Positions 6,658 to 14,888 of a DNA stretch of 33,400 bases are shown in pieces; the stretch's first letter is position 1; every line of letters starts with the position of its first letter. The DNA lies in contig JAQSWN010000058.1 in NCBI GenBank assembly GCA_029266615.1, positions 1-33,400 of the forward strand, read 5' to 3'. The position numbers and the translations under genes are program-made. Below the pieces are notes generated by a model. The model was given only the letters and a program-made list of their open reading frames with translations, made no database searches and was not told the origin of the DNA. The stretch is from Polyangiaceae bacterium. GTDB lineage: Bacteria > Myxococcota_A > Polyangia > Polyangiales > Polyangiaceae.

Positions 6658-8897
6658 CTCTCGTCGCGGCGCCGCTTTTTGCGCTTCTTCTCCGCCCGGC
6701 GCCGTAGCCGCTCGATCGGAGGGGGGGGCATCGTGAGTGGCTTGGAGGCGAGACCCCGGATCGGTTCCTGCTCTCTCGCGCGCTCGCGCGCAAGCTCCAT
6801 GAACCGCTGCTGGCTGCGGAGACCCTCGCGCTCAGGGGCGCGCTCGTAGTGGCCGTTCGCGCGAAGCAGCCAGCCCTTGGCCGTGTCGCTGCGCATGTTG
6901 CCGAGGATCTCCTCGATCATGCGCTGCTTCAGCCCCTCGTCCAGAACGGGGAACATGACCTCCACCCGCCGGCGGAAGTTACGTGGCATCCAATCCGCGC
7001 TGGAGCAAAACACTTCGTCCGCCCCGCCGTTCCTGAAGTGAAAGATGCGCGCGTGCTCGAGGAAGCGATCGATCACGGTGTGAACGCGGATCTTGTCGCT
7101 GACGCCCTCCAGCCCCGGTCGCAAGCAGCAGATGCCGCGCACCAAAAGGTCGATCGGGACCCCGGCTTGCGATGCAGAGTACAGCGCGGCGATGACGTCC
7201 GCGTCCACCAACGAGTTCAGCTTCGCGACAATCCCGGCGGGACGCCCGGCGCGGGCATGCTCCGCTTCTCGACCAATCAGGCCGAGCACGGCTTCGTGTA
7301 GGCCCAGCGGCGAGACGATGAGGCGGTTCCAGCGCGCGGGAGAGCTGTAGCCGGTGAGCATGTTGAAGAACGCGGTCGCGTCCTCCGCGATGTCCATGCG
7401 CGCCGTGAACATGGAAACGTCCTCGTAGAGCCGCGCCGTCTGCTGGTTGTAGTTGCCGGTGGCGAGGTGCACGTACCGCTTCAGCCCCTCGCGCTCGCGC
7501 CGGACGACCATGAGCACCTTCGCGTGAGTCTTGAAGCCGAGGAGGCCATACATCACGTTCACGCCCGAGCGCTCCAGCGCGCGTGCCCAGGAGATGTTGC
7601 TCTCTTCGTCGAACCGCGCCTTCAGCTCCACGAGCGCCGTGACCTGCTTGCCCAGCTCCGCCGCGCGTTGCAGCGCGCGCACCAGCGGCGACTCGCCGCC
7701 GGTGCGATACAGCGTCTGCTTGATGGCGATGACGCGCGGATCCTCCGCGGCCTGGGACAAGAAGTCGATGACGGCCTCGAACGACTCGTAGGGGTGGTGC
7801 AAGAGCACGTCTCGCGCCGCGATCGTCTCGAAGAAATCGTCCGAGTCGCGCAGCGGGGGCACGTACTGCGGAACGAAAGCTTCATCCCGCAGATCGCGGC
7901 GCTCGTCGCCGGAGCTCAGCACCGTCATGTCGCCCAAGAAGAGCGGGCCGTCCACCAGGTACACGTCGCGGGTCGGGTCGATCTCGAGCGCGCGGCACAG
8001 CCAGTTCAAGGATTCTTGGGGGGCGCTGCCGCTCACCTCGAGCCGAACCGCGTTGCCGCGCTCGCGCCGCCGCAGCTCCGCCTGCAACGAGCGAAGCAAA
8101 TCTTCGCCTTCTTCGTCGTCCAGCTGCAAATCGAAGTTGCGGGTGACCCGGAACGCGTACTGCCCGGTCACGCGGAGCTGCGGGAAAATCAGCTTCGTGT
8201 GACGCAAGATGAGCTCTTCGATCGCGACGAACGCCCGGCGTGACCCTTCCAGCGGAACCCGGATCAGCCGCGGGATCATGCGCGGCACCTGCACGAGCCC
8301 GAACGAAGGCTCGTGCGAGAGCGGCCGCTTCTCGAAGATCATTCCAACGTTGATGCTCTTGTTCCGAACGTGGGGGAACGGGTGCACCGGGTCGATCGCA
8401 ATCGGCGTGAGCGCGGGGTAGATCTCGCGCGCGAAGTACTCGTCCAGCGCGGCTTGCTCTTTGGCGTCCAGCTCGCTCGCGGAGACGAGGGCCACGCCTT
8501 CTCCCTTCAGTTGCGGTCGCACCTCGTTCCAGATCCGGTAGCTCTCCGCGGTGAGCTCGTGGGCGCGCTCGCTGATCGCCGTGAGCTGGCGGAGCGGCGT
8601 CATGCCGTCGGCCGTGGCTTCCTCCACCTCGCCGGATTGCTGCGCTTGCAGACCCGCGACGCGCACCATGAAAAACTCGTCCAGGTTGGACGCGAAGATG
8701 GCTAGGAACTTGGCGCGCTCGTAGAGCGGCACGCGAGAATCGTCCGCCTCCGCCAGGACCCGCGCATTGAATTCCAGCCAGGAAAGCTCACGATTGATGT
8801 AGAGCGCGGGGTCGTCCGAGCGGGGGGGATGGAGGGCGACCGGGACGCTGGCTGGTACGCTGGGGGCGCCGCGACTTGGCTCTGGGACGGAGGTCAT
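6654..8897 (-). CDS. ppk1: Polyphosphate kinase (PPK1)
   Basis: The enzyme reversibly makes inorganic polyphosphate from ATP. ATG 8895-8897 gives 747 residues, slightly longer than typical PPK1. The N domain opens with YINRELSWLEFNARVL, followed by FLAIFASNLDEFFMVRV. The middle domain has HHPYESFEAVIDFL. The catalytic half has THAKVLMVV with the probable autophosphorylated His458, YVHLATGNYN, and a second conserved His615 in FLEHARIFHF. DWMPRNFRRRVEVMFPV is near the C-terminus. The extra length is an N-terminal Ser/Pro segment and a very basic tail (RLRRRAEKKRKKRRR). No exopolyphosphatase or pho genes are adjacent. No clear Shine-Dalgarno precedes the chosen start. Confidence 0.95.
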   Translation of the reverse strand: MTSVPEPSRGAPSVPASVPVALHPPRSDDPALYINRELSWLEFNARVLAEADDSRVPLYERAKFLAIFASNLDEFFMVRVAGLQAQQSGEVEEATADGMTPLRQLTAISERAHELTAESYRIWNEVRPQLKGEGVALVSASELDAKEQAALDEYFAREIYPALTPIAIDPVHPFPHVRNKSINVGMIFEKRPLSHEPSFGLVQVPRMIPRLIRVPLEGSRRAFVAIEELILRHTKLIFPQLRVTGQYAFRVTRNFDLQLDDEEGEDLLRSLQAELRRRERGNAVRLEVSGSAPQESLNWLCRALEIDPTRDVYLVDGPLFLGDMTVLSSGDERRDLRDEAFVPQYVPPLRDSDDFFETIAARDVLLHHPYESFEAVIDFLSQAAEDPRVIAIKQTLYRTGGESPLVRALQRAAELGKQVTALVELKARFDEESNISWARALERSGVNVMYGLLGFKTHAKVLMVVRREREGLKRYVHLATGNYNQQTARLYEDVSMFTARMDIAEDATAFFNMLTGYSSPARWNRLIVSPLGLHEAVLGLIGREAEHARAGRPAGIVAKLNSLVDADVIAALYSASQAGVPIDLLVRGICCLRPGLEGVSDKIRVHTVIDRFLEHARIFHFRNGGADEVFCSSADWMPRNFRRRVEVMFPVLDEGLKQRMIEEILGNMRSDTAKGWLLRANGHYERAPEREGLRSQQRFMELARERAREQEPIRGLASKPLTMPPPPIERLRRRAEKKRKKRRRDES

Positions 8898-8946
8898 GTT
8901 GCGGGAAGGCCGCCATCCTAGCTCTGTCTTCGAGACGTGCCGCGTT

Positions 8947-8975
8947 TGTGACGTAGATGGCGGCGAAACGTCACA
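8947..8975. promoter_or_regulatory. 8-bp perfect inverted repeat upstream of ppk1
   Basis: TGTGACGT (8947-8954), 13 bp, ACGTCACA (8968-8975). It is centred about 64 bp upstream of the ppk1 start, a plausible operator position. It does not match the Pho box that I know from enteric bacteria. Confidence 0.4.
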
Positions 8976-9220
8976 GTCGCCGCAGCGTCTGGCGCATTTC
9001 TGCTCGGCCCAGCGCCGCCGCAGCCCGCGGCGGCCGCGCCGCACGCGTCCACACGTGCCTGCGTCAGCGCTCCAACGAAACTCCAACGGAGGTCAAACGC
9101 GCCGAGCGAAGCGACCGTGTTGCCTTCCGCGCGGCTCGACGATCAACGTCGGTCGAGCGTGTTGGAGCTTGCCGCAGCCGTTGATTATTCACGGTCGGTA
9201 ACGCGCGCCATCAGGCGCGA

Positions 9221-9345
9221 GTGGCCGGCACCTGCTTGAATGCGCCTCACGATTCCGGTGAGCCGTGTGACGACGGCTCGCCATGTACGGCCGGGGACCA
9301 TTGCCACGCGGGCGCGTGCTTAGGTGAGCCACTGACTCAAGCCGC
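9221..9345 (+). pseudogene. Remnant of a Cys-rich repeat protein
   Basis: The frame from 9221 encodes about 40 residues with the pattern C-x-NAP...G-x-PCDDG-x-PCTAGD-x-C-x-AG-x-C-x-GEP. This is one unit of the CDDG/CT-GD repeat found many times over in large myxobacterial surface proteins. A stop at 9182-9184 closes the frame upstream, there is no signal peptide, and downstream the reading frame loses the pattern. It is therefore most likely a fragment rather than a functional small gene. Confidence 0.5.
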
Positions 9346-9538
9346 GGAGCTGTCCGGTTCCGTGTTCGGCTATGGCTCGGAGCACCGTGACGTGCCCCGG
9401 CTGCAGACCGGCCGCCGAGAGCCGGCCGTCGTGCGCTACCGCGTCGCCCTTGCGAGCTCGATTAGGCAGCTTGGGGCTCCTTACCGAGAACGCCCGGGGC
9501 GGTGGCTATCGGCTCCGACCTTTTTCAGGAAGCTCGAG

Positions 9539-9562
9539 CTAGCTAGAGAGCTAGAGAGCTAG
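9539..9562. repeat. CTAG cluster with 8-bp period
   Basis: Four CTAG tetranucleotides occur at 9539, 9543, 9551 and 9559; the last three are spaced by 8 bp in the unit CTAGAGAG. CTAG is usually rare in bacterial genomes, and this AT-richer repeat stands out from its surroundings. Confidence 0.7.
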
Positions 9563-9691
9563 ACAGAGGACCGGGAGCGGTTCGAGCACTGGAAGCAGCC
9601 TCGGGCGGGCGCGTGGACCCCGGCCCCGGGAATGGGCCTGGAAATGCGCCCCTTTTTCGTAGCGCATTTCGCGCTACTCTACGCCGCGGTG

Positions 9692-10906
9692 GTGCTTCGT
9701 CAGCTAGTCGTGGTGCTCGCAACCTTGGGAGCGACTTTCGCCGCTTGCACGAGCGTGGAGGTGGCGGAGCCGGATCCTTCGCCGCCGCTTCAGGAAGGTG
9801 GTGCGGCGGGCCAAACGTCGGGCGGCGCCGGCTCCGTGCAAGCCGGCATGAGCTCGAGGGGCGACGAAGACCCGTCCTCCAGTGGTGGCGACCCTGGCTC
9901 GCTCGAGCTGGGCATCTGGCCTACGTTCGTCAACGACCCGAACCGCTCCCGGGACGTTCAAGCGGTGAGCGCGAGCGTAGCCGCCCTTTCCGCGGGCTCG
10001 TCATCGCTGCCCATCTTCGAACGCTGGGACGCCCTAACCTTCGCGAGTGGCGCGCCGCTGAACGCGACCTGGAGTCGGCTCGATGCGACGGTCGAGCCAT
10101 ACCGGGCGCGCCGCGGCAAGCTAACGCTCTGTATCGGCATCGTGGACCGCGCCGTGCCTGCTTGGCCGTTTGGGGGCGGCCTCGACAGCGACTCCGCGCG
10201 AAGCGCGATGGAGCAAACCGTAGACGAGGCGCTCTCGCGCTACGGGGGCATGCTCGCGCACCTCTGCTTCGGCTACGAGCTGGACCGCTACTGGGCGGGC
10301 GCAACGACAGCCGAGCGCGAGCAGTTGCTGAGCTTCCTGAAACAGGCCGTGAAGTACGCTAGCTCCCATCCGCTCCGCAGCACCCGCACGGCCATCGGCG
10401 TCGCGCTCTCGCTCGGCGCGCTGAGTGGCGAGGGCGACGTACCGCTCGCAGAGCTGAACGTCGCGGACGAGCTCCTCGGCGTTTACGATCCGCTCGGCGA
10501 AGGCGCAGAGCTGAAGGCGCCCGAAGCCGTGGGAGACGAGGTCGTCGCGGCGCTGGAAACCGTCGCGAGCCTGCCGGGGGCGCGTGTTCCGCTCGGCCTG
10601 CTGGAGGTTGGCTACCCCAGCGCCGAAAGCGTCGGGTCGAGCGACGCCGCGCAGCTAGCGTACTTTCAGGCCCTATTCACGGCCTTGGACGAGCGGCGTG
10701 ACCAGCTCTCGTTGGTCAGCGTGTTCGGGCTCGGCGACCGCGCCGCGGCCGAGTGCGAAGCCGAAGCGACCGTGTTCGGCGGGTCAGGTACGGGTGTCGT
10801 ACCTGTGGCTCGCGCGGCGGCGCGCGGCTCCATGGGTCTCCGGGCCGAAGGCGCGGACAAGCCCGCGCTGGCGGAGGTTTTGGCTGCGATCGCCCGCTAC
10901 CGCTGA
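9692..10906 (+). CDS. Lipoprotein with probable glycoside-hydrolase-like TIM barrel
   Basis: A GTG at 9692 gives a compact lipoprotein signal (MLRQLVVV... ending FAAC); upstream ATGs at 9632 and 9644 would give a less natural leader. After a Gly/Ser/Pro linker of about 55 residues comes a domain of about 320 residues that reads like a clan-A glycoside hydrolase. It begins LELGIWPTFV. Midway is CFGYELDRYW, whose Glu (codon 10277-10279) is placed like an acid/base. Near the end is LLEVGYPSAE, whose Glu (codon 10604-10606) is placed like a nucleophile, followed by AQLAYFQALFTAL. The substrate and exact family cannot be told from sequence alone. The gene precedes prkA on the same strand with a 92-bp gap. 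Confidence 0.6.
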   Translation: MLRQLVVVLATLGATFAACTSVEVAEPDPSPPLQEGGAAGQTSGGAGSVQAGMSSRGDEDPSSSGGDPGSLELGIWPTFVNDPNRSRDVQAVSASVAALSAGSSSLPIFERWDALTFASGAPLNATWSRLDATVEPYRARRGKLTLCIGIVDRAVPAWPFGGGLDSDSARSAMEQTVDEALSRYGGMLAHLCFGYELDRYWAGATTAEREQLLSFLKQAVKYASSHPLRSTRTAIGVALSLGALSGEGDVPLAELNVADELLGVYDPLGEGAELKAPEAVGDEVVAALETVASLPGARVPLGLLEVGYPSAESVGSSDAAQLAYFQALFTALDERRDQLSLVSVFGLGDRAAAECEAEATVFGGSGTGVVPVARAAARGSMGLRAEGADKPALAEVLAAIARYR

Positions 10907-10998
10907 GCCTGACGGAACCCCAAATGTGTGGTTTACTTGGGACTTGTTGAACGCGATTGCGCCACGCTAACGCTCGCAAGAGGAGATAGGGACGCACG

Positions 10999-13077
10999 AT
11001 GACGGAGACGCTGGTTTCGCCGCCGGACACGAGCATGGTCGCGCAGATCGCGGCCATGCAGGACTTCGATCGTTACCGCGACCTCGCCTGGGAAGGGAGC
11101 TTCGAGGAGTACCTGGCGATCGTGCGGGACCGCCCGCAAGTCACGCGCAACGCCTTTCAGCGCCTGTACGACATGGTCATCTCGTACGGCACGGAAGAGT
11201 ACATCGACAACAAGAAGAAGCTCATCCGCTACAACTTCTTCCGAGACGAGATCGACGAGGGCAAGGACGGCATCTTCGGGCTGGACATTCCCCTCATGCG
11301 GCTCATGAACGTGCTCAAAGCCGCCTCCGAAGGCTACGGCCCGGAGCGTCGCGTCATCTTGCTGCACGGCCCCGTCGGCTCCAGCAAGAGCACCATCGCG
11401 CGCCTCCTGAAAAAAGGCATCGAGCGCTACTCCACCACCCCCGAAGGCGCGCTCTTCACCTTCAAGTGGACGAACCTGGCCGGCATGGGCCTCGCCAGCA
11501 CGGAGGCGGACAGCTTCGACTCGCCGATGCACGAAGAGCCGCTGCGCCTCATCCCCCAAGAGTGGCGCGAGAAGTCGATCAACAAGCTGAACCTGTCCAA
11601 CGACAAGTTCCGCGTGAAGGTCGAAGGCGACTTGGACCCCGCCAGCCGCTTCATCTTGAACGGGCTGATGCTCAAGTACAGCGGGGACTGGGGCAAGATC
11701 GTGCACAATCACATCCGTGTGAAGCGCATGATCTTGTCGGAGAAGGACCGCATCGGCATCGGTACCTTCCAGCCCAAGGACGAGAAGAACCAAGACTCCA
11801 CCGAGCTTACCGGCGACATCAACTACCGCAAGATCGCGGAGTATGGGTCGGACTCGGATCCGCGCGCCTTCAACTTCGACGGCGAGTTCAACATCGCGAA
11901 CCGCGGCATCGTGGAGTTCGTGGAGGTGCTGAAGCTGGACGTCGCGTTCCTTTACGACCTGCTCGGTGCCTCGCAAGAGCACCGCATCAAGCCGAAGAAG
12001 TTCGCGCAGACGGACATCGACGAAGTCATCATCGGTCACACGAACGAGGCCGAATACAAGCGCCTGCTGAACAACGAGTTCATGGAAGCGCTCCGTGACC
12101 GCACGATCAAGATCGACGTCCCGTACATCACGCGCCTTTCGGACGAGATTCGAATCTACGAAAAGGACTTCAACCACGAGCGCGTCCGCGGCCGTCACAT
12201 CGCGCCGCATACGCTCGAGGTCGCGAGCATGTGGGCCGTGCTTTCGCGCTTGGAAGAGCCGAAGAAGCACAACCTGCACCTCTTGCAGAAGATGAAGCTG
12301 TACGACGGCAAGGTCTTGCCCGGCTACACGCAGGACACCGTGAAGGAGCTCCGCAAGGAGTCCAAGCGCGAGGGCATGGAAGGCATCAGCCCCCGTTACG
12401 TGCAGGACAAGATCAGCAACGCCCTCGTCAGTGACTCGGGGGAGGGCACCATCAATCCGTTCATGGTGCTCAACGAGCTGGAAAAGGGCCTCACCCACCA
12501 CTCGCTCATCACGAGCGAGGACGGCAAGAAGAAGTACCGCGACCTCATCGGCGTCGTGAAGCGCGAGTACGAAGAAATCGTCAAGAACGAGGTCCAGCGC
12601 GCCATCAGCGCGGACGAAGAGGCGATTAGCAAGCTCGCCGCGAACTACATCGACAACATCAAGGCCTACACCCTGCGGGAGAAGGTCAAAAACAAGTACA
12701 CCGGTCAGGACGAAGACTCGGACGAGCGGCTCATGCGCTCGATCGAGGAGAAGATCGACATCCCCGAGAACCGTAAAGACGACTTCCGGCGGGAGATCAT
12801 GAACTTCATCGGCGCCAAGGCGGTCGAGGGCAAAAAGTTCGACTGGCAGACCAACGAGCGTCTGCGGCGCGCGCTGGAGCTCAAGCTGTTCGAAGACCAG
12901 AAGGACAGCATCAAGCTGAAGACGCTCGTCAGCGCCGTGGTCGACCGCGAAACTCAGGAAAAGATCGACATCATCAAGGCGCGGCTCATCCGCTACTTCG
13001 GTTACAACGAGGTCAGCGCGACGGACGTGCTCAACTACGTCGCGTCGATCTTCGCCCGCGGCGACGCGAAGACGTAA
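10999..13077 (+). CDS. prkA: PrkA-family AAA+ / serine protein kinase
   Basis: The protein has 692 residues. The PrkA AAA region fills the first two thirds, with Walker [10 protein letters not shown] at residues 124-132. The C-terminal third is the PrkA domain. Conserved stretches include the N-terminal FEEYL..V..RP, IFGLD near residue 94 and the LLNNEFM segment near 355. PrkA (YeaG in E. coli) acts in stress and stationary-phase or sporulation responses in other bacteria. AGGAG at 10981-10985 precedes the ATG. In many genomes prkA is followed by the DUF444 gene yeaH and by spoVR. Here it is followed instead by a hairpin and a convergent LysR gene. Codon use is strongly biased, which suggests good expression. 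Confidence 0.93.
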   Translation: MTETLVSPPDTSMVAQIAAMQDFDRYRDLAWEGSFEEYLAIVRDRPQVTRNAFQRLYDMVISYGTEEYIDNKKKLIRYNFFRDEIDEGKDGIFGLDIPLMRLMNVLKAASEGYGPERRVILLHGPVGSSKSTIARLLKKGIERYSTTPEGALFTFKWTNLAGMGLASTEADSFDSPMHEEPLRLIPQEWREKSINKLNLSNDKFRVKVEGDLDPASRFILNGLMLKYSGDWGKIVHNHIRVKRMILSEKDRIGIGTFQPKDEKNQDSTELTGDINYRKIAEYGSDSDPRAFNFDGEFNIANRGIVEFVEVLKLDVAFLYDLLGASQEHRIKPKKFAQTDIDEVIIGHTNEAEYKRLLNNEFMEALRDRTIKIDVPYITRLSDEIRIYEKDFNHERVRGRHIAPHTLEVASMWAVLSRLEEPKKHNLHLLQKMKLYDGKVLPGYTQDTVKELRKESKREGMEGISPRYVQDKISNALVSDSGEGTINPFMVLNELEKGLTHHSLITSEDGKKKYRDLIGVVKREYEEIVKNEVQRAISADEEAISKLAANYIDNIKAYTLREKVKNKYTGQDEDSDERLMRSIEEKIDIPENRKDDFRREIMNFIGAKAVEGKKFDWQTNERLRRALELKLFEDQKDSIKLKTLVSAVVDRETQEKIDIIKARLIRYFGYNEVSATDVLNYVASIFARGDAKT

Positions 13078-13105
13078 ACCTTCGCCCTCTGGGTGTCTGG
13101 ATTGG

Positions 13106-13148
13106 GCGCCACCTTGGCTCGGACCTCGCGTCCCGCCGAGCGTGGCGC
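13106..13148. terminator. Long hairpin between prkA and the convergent LysR gene
   Basis: GCGCCAC (13106-13112), bulge CTTG, GCTCGG (13117-13122), 13-base loop, CCGAGC (13136-13141), GTGGCGC (13142-13148). This gives 13 paired positions and ends exactly at the LysR stop codon. It can fold on either strand, so it may stop transcription from both sides. There is no T-run, so a Rho-independent mechanism is not certain. Confidence 0.6.
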
Positions 13149-14096
13149 TCAGTCGTTTCGGGCCTTCCGAGGCCGCCCCTCCCGTGTCCCGGCGACGCGC
13201 ACGATCGCTTCGCGCAAGAAGCGGCACGCAGGGTCCGCGTCGAGGGCGGTGGGCCACAGTAGCTCGACGTTGCCAGGTTCGTGAGGGAAGGGGAGCTTCG
13301 CCACCCGAAGGTGCGGACGGAGCTCGAGGATCTGAGCGACGAACAGGGACGGAATCGTGCCAACGATGCTGCTTCCGTCCACGATCGCGCCGACACTGGA
13401 GAAGCTTCCGACCGAGCAACGGATCCGGCGCTGCCGGCCGAACGTCTCCTCCACCACGCCTTTCAGGTCGCCATTGTAGGAGACGATGACATGGTCTTGC
13501 GCGAGGTACGCGGACTCGGTCGGCCGCGTCCCCAAGCGGACGAAGCGCGGGTCGAACAAGCACACGAAGTTGCTTCGAACCAAGGAGCGCCGCGCAACCG
13601 AAGCGGGCAGGTCGTCCGCGACCGTGAGTGCGACGTCCAGGCGCCGCGTCGACAGCGCCTCCCCAACCGTTCTGAATTGAGTAGGCGTGCACACGAGGCG
13701 CAGCCGCGGGGCTTCACGCTCGAACAGGCGGAGCAGTGGCGGCAGCAACCACTCGTCGAAGATGTCCGACAAGCCGAGCCGAAGCTTGTTGTCGGCGGTC
13801 GCGGGGTCGAAGCGCGTTGGTCTCACCACGGCGCTTACGACCGCGTCCAGATGGGGTCGGGCTTCGGCGACGAGGCGGGCGCCCCTTTCGGTGAGCACGA
13901 TGCCGCGGCCGTGGCGCGTCACCACCGCCTCTCCGACCGCGGCTCGCAAACGACTCAGCGCTGCGCTCACCGCGGACTGCGTGAGGTAAAGCCGCGCCGC
14001 GGCGGCCGTGACCGACCCCGTGTCGGCGACCGCTATCAGCACCGGAAGCAGGTTCAGGTCCAGGTGGCGAGTATGAATGCCGCTCATGGTTGCCAT
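13149..14096 (-). CDS. LysR-family transcriptional regulator
   Basis: The protein has 315 residues from ATG 14096, or 312 from ATG 14087, which begins MSGIHTRHLDLNLLPVLIAV. The N-terminal winged helix-turn-helix has the classic pattern TGSVTAAAARLYLTQSAVSAALSRLR, then VVTRHGRGIVLTERG. The effector-binding domain follows, with LRLGLSDIFDEWLLPPLLRLF. It is of the NodD/SyrM-like type with a DLNLL start. The gene is divergent from the short-chain dehydrogenase at 14145, with a palindrome between them, so it probably regulates that gene and itself in response to an unknown ligand. Confidence 0.93.
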   Translation of the reverse strand: MATMSGIHTRHLDLNLLPVLIAVADTGSVTAAAARLYLTQSAVSAALSRLRAAVGEAVVTRHGRGIVLTERGARLVAEARPHLDAVVSAVVRPTRFDPATADNKLRLGLSDIFDEWLLPPLLRLFEREAPRLRLVCTPTQFRTVGEALSTRRLDVALTVADDLPASVARRSLVRSNFVCLFDPRFVRLGTRPTESAYLAQDHVIVSYNGDLKGVVEETFGRQRRIRCSVGSFSSVGAIVDGSSIVGTIPSLFVAQILELRPHLRVAKLPFPHEPGNVELLWPTALDADPACRFLREAIVRVAGTREGRPRKARND

Positions 14097-14114
14097 GAAT
14101 ACTATTAGCTGGTT

Positions 14115-14125
14115 GCTGAGTCAGC
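14115..14125. promoter_or_regulatory. 11-bp palindrome between LysR and SDR genes
   Basis: GCTGA-G-TCAGC at 14115-14125 lies in the 48-bp divergent gap. It is flanked by two GCTGG words (14108-14112 and 14127-14131). It is a candidate LysR binding site by position only. Confidence 0.3.
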
Positions 14126-14144
14126 CGCTGGTAGCTTGAATCGC

Positions 14145-14840
14145 ATGACGAACACCCTCATCACGGGCGCCAACAAGGGCCTCGGCTTCGAAACTGCTCG
14201 CCGGCTCATCGAGCTCGGGCACACCGTTTACGTGACCGCTCGGGATCCGGAGCGCGGCCGAGCCGCCGCGCAACGCTTGGGCGCGCACTTCGTGCAGCTG
14301 GACGTGACCGATGACGCTTCTGTCGCCACGGCGGCGGCGTTTTTGGCGAAGCAGCCGGGCGGTCTGGACGTGCTCATCAACAACGCCGGCATTGCGGGCG
14401 CCATGGGAGATCCTCAGGCCGTGACGGCCGCAGACGTCGGCGCCGTCTATGAAACGAACGTCTTCGGCATCGTGAGGGTGACGCACGCGCTGCTGCCCTT
14501 GCTGCATCGCTCGCAAAACCCGGTCATCGTCAACGTGGCGAGCGGGCTCGGCTCGTTCGGCGTCGTTCACGACGAAAGTCGCCTCGAGTCTCGGGTTGCC
14601 GCCCTCGCCTACTGCTCCTCTAAGGCGGCCGTCACCATGCTCACCGTGCAGTACGCCAAGGGTTTGCCGACCATGCGGGTCAACGTGGTGGACCCGGGTT
14701 ACACCGCGACGGACCTGAATCACCACTCGGGCCCGCAGACGGTCGAGCAGGGAACGGACGCGATCGTTCGGCTCGCCACGATTGGGAAGGACGGACCCAC
14801 GGGCACGTTCCAAGACGCGGCCGGGACCGTACCCTGGTGA
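14145..14840 (+). CDS. Short-chain dehydrogenase/reductase
   Basis: The enzyme is an NAD(P)-dependent oxidoreductase of the classical SDR type. ATG 14145 gives 231 residues beginning MTNTLITGANKGLG, which carries the TGxxxGxG cofactor motif. LDVTDD follows strand 3. NNAGIAG is the structural motif. NVAS holds the catalytic Ser region, and YCSSK (Tyr156, Lys160) is the catalytic pair. The motif VDPGYTATDL follows. An earlier TTG at 14136 is possible but less likely. The substrate is unknown; similar proteins occur in carbonyl and quinone reduction. The divergent LysR gene is the likely regulator. Confidence 0.92.
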   Translation: MTNTLITGANKGLGFETARRLIELGHTVYVTARDPERGRAAAQRLGAHFVQLDVTDDASVATAAAFLAKQPGGLDVLINNAGIAGAMGDPQAVTAADVGAVYETNVFGIVRVTHALLPLLHRSQNPVIVNVASGLGSFGVVHDESRLESRVAALAYCSSKAAVTMLTVQYAKGLPTMRVNVVDPGYTATDLNHHSGPQTVEQGTDAIVRLATIGKDGPTGTFQDAAGTVPW

Positions 14841-14888
14841 GCTGATGCGGGGCGCGTTCGCGGCACGCCGGCTGCAACACGGGCCGAC

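Larger units (their letters stand above)
8898..9631. other. 734-bp stretch without an intact gene
   Basis: This is the longest region without a convincing complete gene. It contains an 8-bp inverted repeat close to ppk (8947-8975) and a 7-bp hairpin GCTCGAC/GTCGAGC at 9134-9140 and 9152-9158. It also holds a decayed Cys-rich coding remnant (9221-about 9345), a possible 56-codon ORF (ATG 9372 to TAG 9540-9542), and a run of four CTAG words (9539-9562). The 56-codon ORF has high third-position GC and a CPGC motif, but no family was recognised. Overall it looks like an eroded former gene region. Confidence 0.6.

Noticed and set aside
9134..9158. Hairpin GCTCGAC/GTCGAGC considered as a terminator or small RNA
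   Set aside because: No T-run, no gene ends nearby and no further structure to support an RNA gene.
8896..9201. 101-codon plus-strand frame overlapping the ppk1 start
   Set aside because: Arg/Pro/Ser-rich low-information translation, no start signal and no recognisable domain; typical of a chance frame in GC-rich DNA.
10918..10941. CCCAA/TTGGG pairing between the lipoprotein and prkA genes as a terminator
   Set aside because: Only 5 bp with a 14-base loop; too weak.
10933..13692. 919-codon minus-strand frame across prkA
   Set aside because: It is the antisense shadow of prkA, whose PrkA motifs are unambiguous; its Val/Leu/Asp/Arg-rich translation carries no domain.
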